Positions 46,266 to 58,100 of a stretch of DNA of 64,000 nucleotides are shown piece after piece. The position numbers and the translations under genes were made by a program. Within the stretch, counting starts at the first letter, position 1; each line of letters opens with the position of its first letter. The DNA comes from Linnemannia hyalina (lineage: Eukaryota; Mortierellomycota; Mortierellomycetes; Mortierellales; Mortierellaceae): positions 248,001 to 312,000 of the forward strand of contig JAHRHY010000003.1 of NCBI GenBank assembly GCA_019671135.1. Direction: 5' to 3'. The notes beneath the pieces are model-generated. The model was not told the origin of the DNA. It searched no databases and was given only the letters and a program-made list of their open reading frames with translations.

Positions 46266-46799
46266 TGTGAATGGACGCGAAGATGAGAGTAGAGTGTTGG
46301 CGAGTTTCCCGTCGTAAGTGTGCTAAGAGGGTGGAGGGTGGGTGAGAAGGATTAGATGGTGGAGGAATGTGCGTGCGGGGAAGAAGGAAAGTGATGACGG
46401 TGGCGGCGAAGGAAGAAGGTAGAAGGAAGAGTGTGTCGTGCTCACTTTCGAAACGGCCGTTGAGTTTCTCTCTCTGCCTGTCTGCATTTCTCAGGGCGCT
46501 TAATCGAAGTTAAGGGGATCGCATTCCATCCTCAGACGGCAGGCACTTCCGATGATTGCGAGATAGGTGAAGAGCGCGGGAAAAAAATACACACACACAG
46601 TTGAACAGACTTCTACATCTATGTCCATGGCGGCAACACTCGTACACACAAGCAACACACAAGCAACACACAAAACCAACTGAAAAGAGGCAAAAGTGCG
46701 CTTGTGTATCTTTTATTTGATTAGGTAGATAGTATTGGCAGAGGAAAGCCCTCCGTCCTACAGAAGCGCGGCATCAAGAAAACAAAATGGCCGCCCTTC
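46266..46799. other. Sla2 promoter and leader
   Basis: Non-coding interval between the Sla2 ATG and the stop of the neighbouring gene on the same strand. Purine-rich on the plus strand next to Sla2. A tandem ACACAAGCA repeat occurs near 46646-46670. No gene seen. Confidence 0.5.
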
Positions 46800-47162
46800 T
46801 CAAAGCTCCTTGGCAATGACCTCCTTTAACGCAGTCGCGGTCTTGCGATGACCGCGCTTCGCAGCCTCGACAGCCTGTTGTTGCCAATTGGCCTTGGATA
46901 CTTTGGCGCAGTGGGCTCCTTGACCCGCCGGATTCTTGAAGACCGTCACCCCTTTCGTGAGGATCACCTTGATACGATTGATGTCCGTATTCCATCGTTC
47001 CTCCGCCTCTGCCGCAAGGACATAGATCTGGTAGGTACACAAGTTCGATTGACGGGCGTCTGCAAAGAGGCGTCGACGTGTGCTGGAGTCCTCTTCGTTG
47101 ACGGCTTTGTTGTAAAAGTCGTCTGCTGTCAGTCCTGTTTGTGGGTATCCAACGTTCGACAT
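46800..47162 (-). CDS. Short protein resembling one helical-repeat segment of Prp6/PRPF6
   Basis: Single exon, 120 aa. The order of motifs, ARxxL-type helix, IYVLAAEAEERW, then IKVILTKGVTVF and ANWQQQAVEAAKRGHRKTATAL, parallels the HAT/TPR segment of the U4/U6.U5 splicing factor Prp6 where an EE-ending helix is followed by a long spacer and 'W...AE....G...TC.A'. Full Prp6 proteins are about 900 aa, so this would be a free-standing fragment. The ORF has its own ATG and stop and a separate promoter, and no obvious flanking Prp6 exons exist on either side. Function unknown; a domesticated duplicate or a pseudogene remnant are both possible. Confidence 0.55.
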   Translation of the reverse strand: MSNVGYPQTGLTADDFYNKAVNEEDSSTRRRLFADARQSNLCTYQIYVLAAEAEERWNTDINRIKVILTKGVTVFKNPAGQGAHCAKVSKANWQQQAVEAAKRGHRKTATALKEVIAKEL

Positions 47163-47921
47163 GGTTGTGGTTGTTGTTGCTGTTGTTGTTATGCTGTTCG
47201 TCTATGTGTTTCCTTGCGTGTGTCTTTGGTGGTGGATTGGTGGTGGGGTCGTGTGAAGTGTGGAAGAAAAGGTGAAGCAGAAAAGTTGTGGTTGTGCTCT
47301 AAAAGAACATCGTCCTTGTGACGGCGAAAATGATGTCACGATAAAAATAGCTATTAAAAATGCAAGGGTTAGATTGACCCCCCATGAAAAAGTTTACCAG
47401 TGATTGATGGCAAAAAACCCCCGACTGTTAATCTCAATCCATTATTTACAGTCACACCTTTCTCTGAGTATAAAAGAAACCCGCAACCGTGAACCATTTT
47501 GCTCTTTACCCGCTCTAGCTTTTTGGCTAAGATCAAGTGTAGTATCTGTTCTTATTATTCTAATCGAATAATATGGTGGCCACGGCCACCAATCGATTAA
47601 TTTCATTTTTGAACCGCGCTGGTCAAGCTCTGGCTTGCTATCTTGACTGGCACTGGTGTCCTCGGTATTGCACTACCTCCGAGTTGTACGCCGAACTCTT
47701 ATTCCTCTTTAAATTCAAAAACATATCTATTACTTCTCATGCGTCATACCATAAACATGTCGTTCTATATCATTTCCTATCGTGTCTGCATGAACTGCGG
47801 GTATGTATGCTGTTGTCATGGAATTGGTGCCGATCAATGAAAAGATACATCCGTGTGTGTGCACTTGCGTTTATGTTTTGTATGCTAGATCTAGAATGCT
47901 GTGTGAAGGAGCCAGCTCCTT
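47163..47921. other. Intergenic region with a plus-strand TATA-like box
   Basis: A TATAAAAG sequence at about 47469-47476 faces plus-strand ORFs beginning at 47573 (119 codons) and 47643 (65 codons). Neither shows a convincing domain, so I do not call a gene. A CAA/TTG-rich stretch near 47165-47190 is the leader of the minus-strand neighbour. Confidence 0.4.
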
Positions 47922-49328
47922 CTACTCGATGATACGAAGTTCCTGGGTGCGTCCAGCAGCGTACTTGTCTTTATAGCGCTCCCAGATGGCCAAAACTGCA
48001 TCGATGTACTGCTTCTGAAGCTCATGCAACTGCTCCGACGTAGGGCTGCCCTCGACCTTTTCCACATGAATGGGTTTGCCAACAACAATATACACTGGTT
48101 TCCGCCTTGGTAACAATCCATAATCGTCTAAAAGCAGGTGAAGAGAAAGCGAGAGTAAGTAGTCTGTACTAAATAGAGTGAGATTACAAGTAACAATTAT
48201 GCAGATCCTTGAGCCTTACATTGAAAGATACCGCGTCCGTTGAACATGGGGAAGGTGAATCCGAAGGTGTTCTTGACGAGTTGCTGGAACCGGTAGGTTT
48301 TGCTAGTGCGGGTGTTGCTGAAAATCTCGTAGAGGTCGTTTTCGCCAAACGCCAGCGTTGGGACCAAGCTCGCTCTATTATCAGTGCATGGGAGAGATGA
48401 TCATGTCGGCGTTAGTTTGTTTCATTTAAATGTCAGCCTACCTCCACTTTGATAAACTGAGAGCACCACCAGAAAAGAGGAAAAAAACACAAGCTAGGGG
48501 TAAGGGGGAACTGAGGACGTTGAACTGAAAAGGGTTCCTTACCCGTTGACAAGGGCCAGCTTAATGAATCCAAGACGCTTCTTGAGGGTCAAGTCCAGAG
48601 TGCCAGGCTTCGAAGCTAAACTCTCCTGTGCGCCGCCGACAACAATGACAATCGAGTTGCCTGGACCGGATCGAAGGTTGTATTCGCACGACTGTCTGGA
48701 GACAGAAGCACATCCATGGGCCAAGATATAGTCACGGTAAAAGGGGATGTTGAAGTTGGTCTGCAGCGTCATCAGGCGGGGCTTAATGCCTGGGAAACGC
48801 TTTGAAAAGTTGAGGCCCTCCGTGGCAAAGGTGCAGAAGGCTCCCATTGAGATGATCCCATGAGGGTGGTACCCAAAGATATAGTTCTTGGATGGATCCA
48901 GGTCTCCCTCCTACAATTTGTTTACAGAGTACAATGGCAGCGAAGGTGGTTAGAAGGTCATTCGTCCTAAATACTGCTTAAACTGTTCTTGAGCACACTA
49001 AAGTACACTCCTCTCATTCCTGTCCATTCATGCATATTGTTCTTTCTTTCTACTTTACCTTGATGAGCGTCATAGGGTAGTACTCTGCAAAGTGTCTCCA
49101 GAGTCTCCGGTTACGCAACCATTGAATTCGCCTTCCACCCCTTTCCGGTGCCTTATCAATCATGAGGACCCAAGAGAGATAGGCGATGACGAGTGGCCAA
49201 AGGTACTTGTAAGTGCAGAGGAAGAAGAACAGGGTGAGAGACACGGCAATGGCCGAGATCCAAGTGAGAACGGCAAGCGTTTGCAGCCTGCGCTTGAAGG
49301 GCATGCGAAGTGGCGCAAAGAGCGGCAT
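47922..49328 (-). CDS. DGAT2: Diacylglycerol O-acyltransferase type 2
   Basis: It makes triacylglycerol from diacylglycerol and acyl-CoA at the ER or lipid-droplet membrane (EC 2.3.1.20). Exons 49328-49059, 48910-48543, 48374-48220 and 48127-47922 give 332 aa with consistent phases. A hydrophobic N-terminal hairpin (ISAIAVSLTLFFFLCTY; LWPLVIAYLSWVLMI) is followed by the catalytic HPHG (residues 105-108) in YIFGYHPHGIISMGAF, then IVVGGAQESL, ASLVPTLAFGEND and YDYGLLPRRKP. Length and many blocks match DGAT2 from Umbelopsis (Mortierella) ramanniana, an oleaginous Mucoromycota fungus. Family members sometimes prefer monoacylglycerol or wax alcohols, but the close match favours DGAT2. Confidence 0.96.
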
Positions 49329-50979
49329 GGTATTGTTTGTGTGTTTGTTTCCTTGTGAGTTTGTCGTGAGCGATGCGTTTTTTGTTGGTTAGGCGGGATG
49401 AGAAAGAGAGAGTGTCCGTGCTGATGAGAGATGAGAGAGTCGTTACGAATGCGGTGTTTGATGAGGGTCGTTAATCGCGGTGTTCCTGGTGGATCCTGGC
49501 GAGGGTATCGTGTTGGGTGTTGGGTGCTGGTGGTGTGAGGTAAAGGGGGAGGGAGAAGAGTAGAAGAAAAGAGAAGCGAAAGAAAAGTGAAGAAGATAAT
49601 AATGACGACCACTGCTTTTGTTTTATTATTATTCTGACACGAGCCCCTTTCTTCTCTTCTTCCCTTCTGCTCTCGACATGTGTTCTTTCCTATGTTATTA
49701 TTGTTGTTTACAGTGCCAGTGCGCTCTCTATTTTTCCAGTGCTCTCTCCTTTTCAAACTCTCTCTCACACAATTGCATTTCACATCCCGAAAATAACATG
49801 CTTTATGCGCATTGCGTCTTCACGTCCCTCCTTTCGACGGTGAGAACCAAACGATAATTAACCCTCAGCACATGTCCAGGACCTGGCATGATGATAATGA
49901 GATAGCAAGCAACAGAGACTCTGAAAGGAAGCGCTCCATACCCATGTGAAAAGATCGCTCAATGCTGTCATGTTATCTTCACAAACGCTTCTCCTCGTGT
50001 GAACAGACCAACGCCCCGTTCTCTTGCCCCTGCCCTGTGTCGGAACACTCCTTCCGGCAATGCAATTGGCACATTTTCTTTTAATCTGTGATTTCTATCG
50101 CTTTATCACCTGTGTCAACTTCTATTGCGTGCCTGAGGGTAGAGATTGCCGCATTGATTCACATTCACTTTAGCATAATTCACCCTTTACCAATGAACGT
50201 ACTTCGTCTTGACAAGCGAGCCTTCATAACGGTTGTTGACATGCTTGTACGTACTTTCCGTTTTAACACCTCTGCACTCTCCAGCACAGACTCCCGCATC
50301 AGCCAACCGGCTTCATACAACTTTTGCTGGCCAACTTTGAGTGTTTTTGAGCTATTTGTTTATTTATCTATCTATTTATTTATTCAACACAGGTACTTTA
50401 CAGTTGTTCACAAACGACTTACCTGCAACGTTGTTCACGACGGCTCACGAAAAACTTGTATTTACTCAATCATCCGGCACCTCAGACCATTCAGAACGAC
50501 GGTTACGACCAAAGGAGACACAGCTGTACTTCCCTCTCCACTTCCTGAGGCAAAACTCACTCTACAATTCAACCGAGACACATTTTCTATGCACCTCGAT
50601 ACCATCACGCACCCACTCCACATTCACGTTTATAACCTTGCATGCCACTCATAAACATCACAGCAGCGAACCGATTCTTCGCACATAGACTCCTTCGCCT
50701 AACTGGTCCCTCTTATCAAGCCCGTCGGTCCATGATGACCCCTGACAGTGCCTTTTGTCCGTATCCACAGATCCAAGAATCCAGAGCGCTAACAACCGTG
50801 TTCCTGAAAAACGCTTGATGTCCCGCGAAAAAAAGGAAAGAGAAGGGGAGAAAGATGGCCACGAAGGACCTTGTTGCCCAAGAGAATTATCCAAGCTTTA
50901 AAAGCATGGTTTATTACTACTCTGCAACAGCGAATGGAGGGAGGGGGGATGATGTGTTTTCCGTGGTAAAATGTACAAT
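49329..50979. other. Intergenic region (DGAT2 upstream and RPL12 3' side), no gene seen
   Basis: Contains the promoter of DGAT2 (purine-rich on the plus strand near 49350-49610). An ORF of 188 codons (50088-50654) has no domain, poor composition and no support. A TTTA tetranucleotide run occurs near 50357-50385. Confidence 0.5.
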
Positions 50980-51583
50980 TTAAGCCTCCTATGAATATAA
51001 AGAAAATAAACACCAAGTTAGCAACCATATCTATGCACAAGAACATTCATTGAACAGAACAAAAACCCCAATTGTAGAAAAGATAGTAACTTACGGGAAT
51101 CTCAACCTCACCGGCATCGATGGAGTCACCAAGGTCCTTGGGGTTCTGGCCATCGACGGTGCATCCAACGGAGAAAGCAGTTCCGAGGATCTCCTTGACG
51201 GTTCCGGAAAGCTCACGGGCCAAGGACTTGTGGCGCATGATGCGAGCAATCTCAATAACATCATCGAGGGAGATGTTACCGTTGTGCTTGATGTTCTTCT
51301 CCTTCTTGCGGTCACGGGGGGCCTCCTTGAGGGCCTTGATGACGAGGGAAGAAGCCGAGGGGACGACCGAGACGGCAGCCTGACGGTTCTGGATGGTCAA
51401 CTGGACGGTGACACGGAGACCCTTCCAGTCCTGGGTGGCCTTGGCAATATCTTCACCGACCTTCTTGGGCGAGAGACCGAGAGGACCGATCTTGGGGGCG
51501 AGAGCAGACGAAGCTCCGACCTCTCCTCCGGTGGCACGGAGGTAGATGATCTTGATCTCGTTGGGGTCCAGCTTTGGTGGCAT
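50980..51583 (-). CDS. RPL12: 60S ribosomal protein L12 (uL11)
   Basis: A component of the large-subunit stalk base that contacts elongation factors. Exon 1 (51583-51095) encodes 163 residues from [11 protein letters not shown]; exon 2 is only nine bases (50988-50980), encoding Glu-Ala and TAA. The intron has GTAAGT and TTCATAG. The total of 165 aa equals the family length. Conserved blocks [18 protein letters not shown] and [22 protein letters not shown] are intact. Highly expressed genes of this type often lie near strong promoters; the upstream 500 bp contain repeated GATC/GGAT(T/G)GGATGG-like short repeats around 51755-51795. Confidence 0.98.
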
Positions 51584-51755
51584 ACTGTTTTTGAGGGAAA
51601 GTTGAAGAAAGTAGATTCTTGGTCAGTTCATCTGGTGCTTTTTGGGCATGAGATCAGATCAGATCAGGATGAAGTGCAAGATGCATGGAGATATCGATGG
51701 CAGTGTCGAAAATGCGATTGGCGATGATGAGATGGTGCTGATGAGCGAGGAGATG

Positions 51756-51805
51756 ATGACGGATGGATTGGATGGATGGGTTGGATGGATGTGCCAATGA
51801 ATGGA
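51756..51805. repeat. GGATGGATTGGATGG-type short repeat in the RPL12 upstream region
   Basis: A run of GGATG(G/A)(A/T) units such as ggatggattggatggatgggttggatggatg. It could affect chromatin or promoter strength; no function is shown. Confidence 0.6.
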
Positions 51806-52096
51806 TGTATATCTAGATGTCACACATACTTGATATATTTTCTTGGGAAGGGAAGAAGAGAGGGAGATCAATCTACCCCTCTGTTGCGCTCTTTTGACTC
51901 CTTTGAACGAAAGATTTTGGTGGCGCACTCTCACTTTTTTTAACCACAGCTACCACTGAAAAAAAAAACTTCACCGACACTTCACTCGCACCTTCATTCA
52001 TAACTCGGATATATGGACTAACAAGAAGTGGTTTATTTACATCGTAAAATGACAAAGGAGTGGAGAGAAGAAAGAAACGTTGTAACGTTGTTTGCT

Positions 52097-52711
52097 TATT
52101 GGATCTTGAGGAGTAGCTTGCTGGTAGTCTTGCGACCCTCAAGGTCCAAATGAGCCTGCTGAACATCTTCAACAGGGCACACCTTATGGACCGCAACCTC
52201 CAACTGACCCTTCTGTAAATACTCCACTGTATCCCACGTCAACTTGACATTCTTGCCGGCAAGACACACGAGATTCAGGGGTGGGGGAGGGGGGGGGATC
52301 TCGCCACTTGCGCTATTAAATACTAATGTTCCCAACGGATGGACAATGTTCAAGCTCGACTCGAAGTTAGCCTGGCCGATACTATCAAAGACGGCGTGGA
52401 CTCCCTCGCCGTTGGTGAGTTTTGGGACTTTTTTTTTTTTTTTTTCTCGAGGGCTTCGTAGTCGTTGTTGATGAGGACGACGTGTTCTGCGCCGTTAGCG
52501 CGAACAAGGGGCGGCCTTTTCTTCAGTCGAGACGGTGCCGATGGCGTGGGCACCCAAGAGCCGGCCGAGTTAGGAGAGGAGGAAGCCCACACTTCCGGCA
52601 ACGGCGTGGACGACGATCCAGTCGCCCTTCTGGATGGCGTAGCCCTTGCGGGCCAGTCCAACAGCCATCAGACCTTGCAAAAGAAATGCCGCTCCCTATC
52701 AAGCCAATGTA
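52097..52711 (-). pseudogene. Decayed zeta-crystallin-like NADPH:quinone oxidoreductase
   Basis: The reading frames recover the cofactor domain of a quinone oxidoreductase of the medium-chain dehydrogenase superfamily: AAFLLQGLMA, WIVVHAVAGSVGFLLS, LGAHAIGTVS, NGAEHVVLINND, HAVFDSIGQANFESSL, ending TSKLLLKIQ. It is broken by an in-frame TAA at 52570-52572 exactly where a glutamine codon (CAA) is expected, by a one-base shift near 52505-52515, and by a 17-base A run (52429-52445, T on the plus strand) that throws the frame again. A C-rich expansion (about 52280-52300) adds a proline run. The N-terminal GroES-like domain is missing upstream. All three lesions would need sequencing errors to be an intact gene. 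Confidence 0.75.
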
Positions 52712-53684
52712 TTCAACATGGATAGTTGATTAGTATGTCAAATAAAAAATGGCGTTATATCCTTCCTCTCGCAGGTGTTTTTTTTGAGAGAGGGGAAGGG
52801 AGGGGAGTGTGTTATTTTGTTGTAAGATGAAGAGTTGAGGTTGGAGTTTGCTTGATATTGATAGTCTTGAAAAAAAAGTAATGGCGCATCGTTGGTATTT
52901 ATACGAATAAGGTCTATGCGACCAAAAGAACAAACACGCCGCTCGCTTCTCGAAAAAACCTGCCCATGCGTTGAATTGTCAACCATCAAACAACACGTCG
53001 CAATTTTCCTCCGTTCTGTTCACGAAAAAAATGAACGACAATACAAACGCTCAGGCACGTTGCATCATTACAATGAATAATTCAACTTTCGGAGGAAGAG
53101 CGGAAAAAAGGAGGAGGGAAAGGTGTCTCCACTATGTTTCTTGTTTACTTTGCTCGATCCCGACATCACGATATGAGAGCAAGACGTTGGAGGGATATTG
53201 TTCGAAAGGAAAAAAAAGGTCAAACGCGTTCTCCGAACAGGATGTTCCCCCCCTCCGACCACACACACAACGTTCACATATTATTTTCCGCAAGACATTG
53301 CCCTAGCGCGATTATCAGTGGCGTCTTTTTGTACTCTTTTCGACCGCCTTTTTTTTGCAACATTGTTAAAGCTTGTGTTGTATCCAGCATCAACATACTG
53401 TGTGCTATATACTGATTGCACGAATATGCTTTTCACTTTTCGTTGCCATTTTTTTTTTTTTTTTTTTTTTGGTCTGACATGCGTGTAGGTGTATGACAGC
53501 GAAGAGATACCACTATCACATAATTCCTTGTACATTCAGAGACGACGTGTCGAGTTTGCCGGCCCCCCTCTCCCAACGTACATATCCAACACCAAATAAA
53601 GGAGACAAAGAACAAACAACAAACCAAGAATCCTAAACAAAAGAAAGAAAAAAAAAATTACCCCTGTAAACATTTTTTTATTAT
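52712..53684. other. Intergenic region, promoter-like remnant, no gene seen
   Basis: A TATAAATA-like sequence (minus strand, near 52893-52900) and a pyrimidine-rich leader lie upstream of the quinone-reductase pseudogene. Poly(T) of 23 occurs at about 53449-53471. The missing N-terminal half of the pseudogene is not here. Confidence 0.45.
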
Positions 53685-55012
53685 CTAATGCTCCTCCTTA
53701 AAAGTAGGCCACTTCTTACACCCAGGAAACTCCAACTTCCTATTCAACCGCTGAGAAATCTCCAAATAATCCGGCTCGTTCTCGGGCGTCAAAACCGCAT
53801 GACGGATCATGAAATGGAGACAGACACATGCACAATTGGGCTTGAACTCTCCTGATCGGATGGAATCCAAGACTTGGTCCATCGACCAGAGACGAAAGTT
53901 TTCGACCTCAGAGTCGCATGGTGTTGGCGTGAAGTCTGCTGGTAGTTCCAAGTCGTATACGATCTGTTTTTTTTTTTTTTGTAATTTTGAGGGTAGGGAC
54001 GGTGAATAAACGAGAACAGAGATCAGCATGCAGAGGTCTTTTTTTTTTTCTTCTTTTCACTTTCGTTCTACAATGTCCATGCATGCGTATTTTCATTTTG
54101 TACCACACATAAATAAAAAAAAGAAAAAGAAAAAAGAAACAAACTCCTTACCTGAGTCTCGGGCTGAGTATCGGTCTCATCTTTCGACAACTTTGTATAA
54201 CTAATAGTCCCCACCGGCACCGCATTCCTCGCAATCTCAATAGGAATCGTAGCCTCCTCCATCGACTCCTTCAAAACCGTATACCCTGGCGAATGTCCAA
54301 ACCCCATCCCACCTGCAACCATATTATCCAACATCCCCGGGTACGTAGGCTTCGTAGCCGATCGACGCGCAACCCACATCTTGACTTCATGAGGGCGTGG
54401 GCCGGTACGAACATAGCCGTTCATGTGGACTCCGTAGGCGTGAACACCAAAGATCCCGCAGGCTGATCGTTCGATCGCTAGAGCTGCACCGCCCTTTGTG
54501 GTGAGGGGGGAGGTGTTGTGGGTGTACACGCCGTAGAGTTCGTCGCGCCAGCCGGAGAGGGATGGGAATGATTTGGGATTCTTTCTCCAGATATTCTGTT
54601 GTGGTATCAAGACGAGAGTGATGAGAAGGAGAGAAGATAAAAGTGAGACGGTTAGAATTATTTAGGAGGGGATAAATATCAGCTATTAGATCACTTCCAA
54701 AAACCCAAGCCTAGATAAAATATGTAACAATACCAGCATCTGTGCAATCGCGTCAGATCGCGAGTCATAATCCGCCAACCAAGGCATAAATGAAATTGTC
54801 GTCTCCGTGATATGGAAAACAGGTCGGTCCTGCTGGTTGAAGGCAACAATATCGGGGACGACCGAGGAATGAATCCGACCACAGGGGATCTCGTCGACAA
54901 TGAATGTCAGGAACGAGAGTCGTTCCAGACGTGGATCGGAGGGGTAAGGGAAACTGTCGCATCTGTTGACGACGTCAATCAGACTGAGTCGTTGTTGTGT
55001 TGACGTGGCCAT
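53685..55012 (-). CDS. Nudix hydrolase of the DUF4743/YJR142W type
   Basis: Family relatives (yeast YJR142W, the N-terminal half of fission yeast Tnr3) hydrolyse damaged thiamine diphosphates to the monophosphate. Exons 55012-54734, 54595-54152 and 53963-53685 give 333 aa, every exon a whole number of codons. The N-terminal DUF4743 domain (residues about 10-140, including GWRDELYGVY) precedes the Nudix fold (FGVHAYGVHMNGYV, AGGMGFGH...TVLKESMEEATIP). The core helix KESMEEA keeps the metal-binding glutamates, but the first Glu of the Nudix consensus is His here. Substrate preference is inferred from the family. It lies 163 bp downstream of CHO2 on the same strand. Confidence 0.88.
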
Positions 55013-55175
55013 TGTCGAGAATGTTGGAAGGTGGTTGAGGTGTAGGTGAATGCAGAAAGAAAGTGAGGGGGGGTAAAAAGCCGTTCAGGAACGGGTTGGG
55101 CGTAACATTCTTCGTACTTAAGGGCGACATTCAACCCCAGCCAAAAATCAAAGGTCGAAGTCAAACACTACGCGT

Positions 55176-58100
55176 TTATTTCTGCTTTTCCTCCCCGGTC
55201 ATCAATGCGGGTACCGCGGCAGGATCGGCAGCCGACGACGCCTCTAGCTCCTCAAGGGTGGGCAAGAACCGAGGCGACGAGTTTGTGTCCGGCGAAGGCG
55301 TCGAGACCGAGAAGGGGGCCAGGGCACGCCTTGCCGTCGCAATCCGAATGGCCAAACGCAAGCATGACATATCGACTGCAACGACCTCCCACGCAAACTC
55401 GATCCCGTACATAAGCTGGATACCCTTAACGATCCGCTGCGCAATCTGCTGGTTGATCATGATGAACTTCTCATCCACAGTGCAGGGCATCGTGTCCTCG
55501 TCTTCGTTAAAACAGCGCTGGACATAGGGCAACAGCGTCTGGCTGATCGATCCCACAGGGATGTCCTTCAATTCTTCATAATTAGGCACTAAAGAGATAG
55601 AGAGAGATAGAAAGTGATGTCTGAGTATCAATGGCAGAAAAAAAACTGCGGCAGATAAGAATGCGACAAGACATAGAGAAGCAGACCTACAGTTGATCTC
55701 AAAGGGAGAGGTATGCGCCATGACGTTGTAGCGGTCATGGTGATGGTATCTGAACTCGAATGTTCCTTGGAACCACGGCAACTTGTCTCCTGAAAAGACA
55801 ACCTGCCCACGACAGATCTCCTGCTCGTTCACCCAGACGACCTCTTCTTCCGAAACATCACCATCTCCCAATCCAGCATGGTCACCGTCCAGTCCTGGGT
55901 CTTGACCGCCCTCGAGTCCTTTGTCACGGATCACAAAGAGATAGCGACCATGTGATGCAATGTTGGTGACCTTGTGAGTCTGGTTGCTCGAGACCTTGTA
56001 GATGCCAATCCAGTCTTTGGTGCCGTGATTCAAGGGTGCCGTCCACGAAATGATCAGTTTCTCCCCCAGCTGGAAAGTGGGCACACCCGCGGCATTCAAC
56101 ATGGGTTGCTTACTCGTTTCCAGTTTAACCGAGTACTGCGACATATCATACACACCCATATCATCCCAAGTACGCCTACAAGGTCCAGAATATGAATAAT
56201 AGAGCGGTTAAATTACCTTATCTATACCTTTGAAGTACAAATGACCGATGTAGAGTGCACCTGATACTTACACGACAAAAAGACGGTCCTTAGAGTTTTC
56301 GAGCAGTGTCTTGGAGTTGGAAACAATCTCTTGGATCTTGGGCGCGACACTCTGGACAAGGCCAGTGGTGCCCTCAACAAATTCATGAGCCCTTTCTAAC
56401 ACATCCTGGATCTCGGGAGTCTCTTCCAGCTTGCCACGGAATTTTGCCACCTCATCCTGGAACTTCTGTGGAAGGGTCGTCGCTGCCTTGACGGTCTTAA
56501 CGACCCCTGCATCTTTGCGGACCTTGTCACCATAGATCATGCGCATGTGTGGGGACTCGACGTAGTGCAGAAACAAAAAGTTGGAGATCTGAGAGAACAT
56601 GGCCAGAATAAAGATTGACGAGCTATTGCAGATCAGCGCCATACCCCAGAACGCCGCATGGCCCATCACCTTCTCCGGGTTGTTCACAAATCTATCCATC
56701 GAGTTCGACAGAACGTAGAGAGGGTTAAATATTTGTACTTCACTAGTTGTGCATTTCAGTAAAACCTACACAAAAAGGGCGCCCATGTTACCTGTAGATG
56801 CCGGTGTAGAAGAGACCGCTGGAGGTTTCCTCGATAAAGAAATCACCGTAGAACCAGCCAAAGTCACCCAGGACCTCAAATACCGAGACAGAAGCCCAGA
56901 TGTGCAGAGCAATCAAGGCAAACCCAAGGACATGTCGCAACAGAACCGTTCCATATGTCCAGTCATCAGGGATCGAGTACATCTTGAACGCTGCCAAGAA
57001 GAAGGTCGCATAGGTCATCGAGTTGGAAAGGTTGAAAATATTCTTCCAGCTCTGGAATGCGTCCCGGACGGTGCCTCCGTGCTTGATAAAGTGCTTGGTA
57101 TAAAACTTGTTGACGCTCTGCATCCTCAACACAGCTCCCAGGACGTACGAGTGGAAGATTCTCCAGAGCAGCGCTTGGATCACAATTACGAATGTGATGA
57201 AACTGGGGCCCATGTTGGAAATCAACAGCGGCACAATGGTCGCATAGACAATGATGAGTGCCGTAAAGGTGTCGGTCGATCGGAAGATGTCAAAGTTCTT
57301 GAAGACGATGAGGTCTCGTCGGAAGTAGGTGTTGTACATATCCTTGGATCCGCAGGGGACAAGAGTCGCCGCAAGTTCCACATCGGACGTCGTGCTGCTG
57401 CCACTGATACTGCCGGTTCTGGTTGCCACTGAGGTGGATGCATTGTTGGCGCTCAATGCTTGCTCGCTCAAGACCGCCGTGCGCCTCTTATGGACCAAAG
57501 GAGGATTGTACGTCTTGTCAATGTCTAAAAGTGTTCAAGGGTTATATTCATGTTGGTCAATGTGGATCGTTTACCGTTGGCGATTATCTGGCGACGATTC
57601 CCATCAATGACATGTTAACTTACGAGGGTTTTCAACAAGTGCCAAGAAGGCAAACTGGGCAGCGTGAGCAAAGAGCGAGATGAACAGAACCATGTAAGAT
57701 GCGGTCATCAACGAGATTCCGTAGTATCCAGCATACCCGACCGAGTACATTGGGTGTGGCGCCATTTCGAAAACGCCATCGAACGTCAGCGATTGTTCGA
57801 TCAAAAAGAAAAAGTCGCCCCAGTCTATATGTGTGTCCATGTGGAACCAATAGGGAAGAAAAAGGAGGCGCGTCAAAAGCGGAGTTCGTGCATATTGTGC
57901 CATTTCCCTCGCGTAGGGGGGATTACAAATGACTGAGCTGCAAAAAATCACGACATGGGCCGTGAGCCGCACTTACACCAGGCGAAATCCTTGACGACTC
58001 TGTGAGCATCCAGCTTGACCCAGATGTTGAAGAAGACCAGGACAAATCCTCCAATCCAGCGCAACAGGTTGCTGAAAAATCCAGCGCCTTCGGGGATAGT

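Noticed and set aside
50088..50654. 188-codon ORF
   Set aside because: Ordinary composition for A/T-rich intergenic DNA, no recognisable family and no splice or promoter signals.
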